Source: Chitinophaga pinensis
Lineage (GTDB): Bacteria; Bacteroidota; Bacteroidia; Flavobacteriales_D; Crocinitomicaceae
Length of the DNA: 7,948 bases
Assembly: GCA_945870115.1 (NCBI GenBank)
Contig: CAMBRH010000154.1
Span: forward strand, 1 to 7,948
Reading direction: 5' to 3'
Numbering within the stretch: the first letter of the stretch is position 1; the number at the start of each line of letters is the position of its first letter. The notes beneath the pieces were generated by a model. It saw only the letters and a program-made list of their open reading frames with translations, was not told where the DNA came from and did no database searches. Both the position numbers and the translations under genes were made by a program. Shown here piece by piece: positions 6,930 to 7,948 of the stretch.

Positions 6930-6990
6930 ACTTTTGAATTTTAAAATTTTGAGTTAGCCAGAGCTAATGATAAATTTTAAAAACAAAAGT
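6930..6990 (-). terminator. 61-bp imperfect hairpin between recQ and the SPOR gene
   Basis: The arms 6930-6958 and 6963-6990 pair around a 4-base loop (CAGA on the plus strand): 5 bp next to the loop (TTAGC/GCTAA), a 4-base internal mismatch with one possible wobble, 11 bp of TTTTAAAATTT, a one-base bulge, and 7 bp of ACTTTTG/CAAAAGT. It begins 30 bases past the recQ stop, so it may end recQ transcription. No clean U-run follows on the minus strand. Because a promoter box overlaps its right edge, it may instead fold in the 5' leader of the SPOR gene. The rest of the 188-bp gap (6833-7020) is plain AT-rich sequence. Confidence 0.45.
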
Positions 6991-7017
6991 AACGAAGAAA
7001 TATTGAATTTTAATCAA
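6984..7017 (-). promoter_or_regulatory. Candidate promoter for the HU-CCDC81/SPOR gene
   Basis: On the minus strand TTG (7017-7015) is followed after 23 bases by TACTTTTG (6991-6984), an exact TAnnTTTG. Both elements and the spacing agree with the flavobacterial promoter pattern, making this the best promoter match in the window. It would start transcription near 6977, giving a leader of about 145 bases before the ATG at 6832. It begins only four bases after the recQ stop, and its -7 box overlaps the outer stem of the 61-bp hairpin. Confidence 0.5.
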
Positions 7018-7020
7018 CTA

Positions 7021-7948
7021 TCAATTTGCCATTTCACTCATAAATTTAATCCGCATCAACCTCAATTCTTCTTCAGTATAATCTCCATCAAATTCGTGAT
7101 AAGCAGCGATTAAATCATCTGTTTCAGCGTCTTTGAAATAATCATAAATTTCTTCTTGGTTATCTGGATCTAAAATGTCATCGATGTAATAATTAATATT
7201 TACTCTTGTTCCAGAAGATACAATCATTTCAATTTCTTCTATTACATCGTCCAGTGATTTACCTTGAGATTTTCCAATGTCTTCTAAAGATAATTTTCTG
7301 TCAATATTTTGAATCAATTGTACTTTTAATCCTGATTTATTTACCAAAGATTTTACAACCAAATCTTGTGGTCTTTCAATATCGTTTTCCTCAACATATT
7401 GTTTGATTAAAGCGATAAATGGTGCTCCGTATCTTGCTGCTTTTCCTGTTCCAACACCTTGAATGTTCGTCATTTCATCCATTGTGATTGGATATTGAAA
7501 ACACATATCTTTCAAAGATGGTTCTTGGAAAATTACGAATGGAGGAATATTTTTTTGTTTTGAAATAGATTTTCTTAAATCCACTAATGCATCATATAAA
7601 ACTTCGTCAAACGCTCCACCTTTTCCGGTGATGATTCCATTTTCATCATCTTCTGCTCCAGTGAAATCATGTTCTTTTATCAACATGAATGACTTTGGAT
7701 TTTTGATAAATTCATGACCTAAATCAGTCATTTTAATTGTTCCATAAGTTTCAATATCTTTTGAGATAAATCCACCAACTAAACTTTGCCGAATAACAGC
7801 ATTCCAAAAATGTTCATCTTTTTCTTTTCCTTCGCCAAATAAAGGATGTAAATTGTGTTTGTAGTTTTTGACATCAGCTGTAATATTTCCAGCCATAAAA
7901 ACGCACAAATATTTTGCTTTTTGCTGTTCTTCTAGAGCTACAACTGTT
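7021..7948 (-). CDS. recQ: ATP-dependent DNA helicase RecQ, C-terminal part
   Basis: The frame is open from the right edge to a stop at 7021, giving 308 residues; the helicase motor domains and zinc-binding region lie outside the window. RecQ is a 3'-5' helicase that acts in recombinational repair and on stalled forks. The visible part starts in the RQC winged helix (about 1-95: NITADVKNYKHNLHPLFGEG, FWNAVIRQSLVGGFISKDIE, TDLGHEFIKNP). The HRDC domain follows at about 112-188 (FDEVLYDALVDLRKSISKQ, PITMDEMTNIQGVGTGKAARYG), and then an extra C-terminal helix-turn-helix-like domain at about 190-308 (LSLEDIGKSQGKSLDDVIEE, YTEEELRLMRIKFMSEMAN). This last extension is typical of Bacteroidota RecQ and similar to the HTH_40-type region. 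A TTG at 7908 could be read as a start, but homologous RQC sequence continues upstream of it, so the gene is truncated only by the window edge. Confidence 0.93.
   Translation of the reverse strand, partial: TVVALEEQQKAKYLCVFMAGNITADVKNYKHNLHPLFGEGKEKDEHFWNAVIRQSLVGGFISKDIETYGTIKMTDLGHEFIKNPKSFMLIKEHDFTGAEDDENGIITGKGGAFDEVLYDALVDLRKSISKQKNIPPFVIFQEPSLKDMCFQYPITMDEMTNIQGVGTGKAARYGAPFIALIKQYVEENDIERPQDLVVKSLVNKSGLKVQLIQNIDRKLSLEDIGKSQGKSLDDVIEEIEMIVSSGTRVNINYYIDDILDPDNQEEIYDYFKDAETDDLIAAYHEFDGDYTEEELRLMRIKFMSEMAN

Noticed and set aside
7906..7908. TTG at 7908 as the start of a 295-residue gene
   Set aside because: The frame stays open to the window edge and the residues upstream continue the RecQ RQC domain, so this is an internal leucine codon of a truncated gene.

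Overview
This 7.9-kb window looks like an ordinary chromosomal stretch from a member of the Bacteroidota, most likely a flavobacterium-like organism. The DNA is very AT-rich. Several genes are preceded by the Bacteroidota-type -7 element TAnnTTTG, and no Shine-Dalgarno sequence is conspicuous. Several proteins belong to families I know mainly from this phylum: a CarboxypepD_reg-like secreted protein, an HU-CCDC81/SPOR protein, a small CxxC membrane protein, and RecQ with the extended C-terminus. I cannot name a genus.

Layout, left to right. Positions 1-502 (minus) hold the N-terminal 167 residues of a secreted carboxypeptidase-regulatory-like protein, running off the left edge. Position 618 starts a plus-strand run: a class I SAM-dependent methyltransferase (618-1409), then phenylalanyl-tRNA synthetase beta subunit pheT (1515-3947) behind its own -7 element. 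Next comes a striking 80-bp inverted repeat built from an 8-bp tandem unit (3946-4025). It is followed by two exported proteins of unknown function, translationally coupled through a GTGA overlap (4058-4723 and 4720-5316). The plus run meets a minus run head-on at about 5317-5321. The minus run, listed in its own transcription order, is: the C-terminal 308 residues of RecQ helicase (entering from the right edge), a 188-bp gap with a good promoter and a 61-bp hairpin, an HU-CCDC81-TM-SPOR protein (6832-5603), and an 80-residue CxxC membrane protein (5564-5322).

No phage, CRISPR, transposon or defence system is visible, and I see no gene cluster that makes a convincing new system. The cores are housekeeping: translation (PheT), DNA repair (RecQ) and probable envelope/peptidoglycan binding (SPOR protein). 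The points worth a second look are the octamer-periodic inverted repeat after pheT, the promoter/hairpin overlap between recQ and the SPOR gene, a -7 box only four bases from the ATG of the CxxC protein, and the coupled pair of uncharacterised exported proteins.
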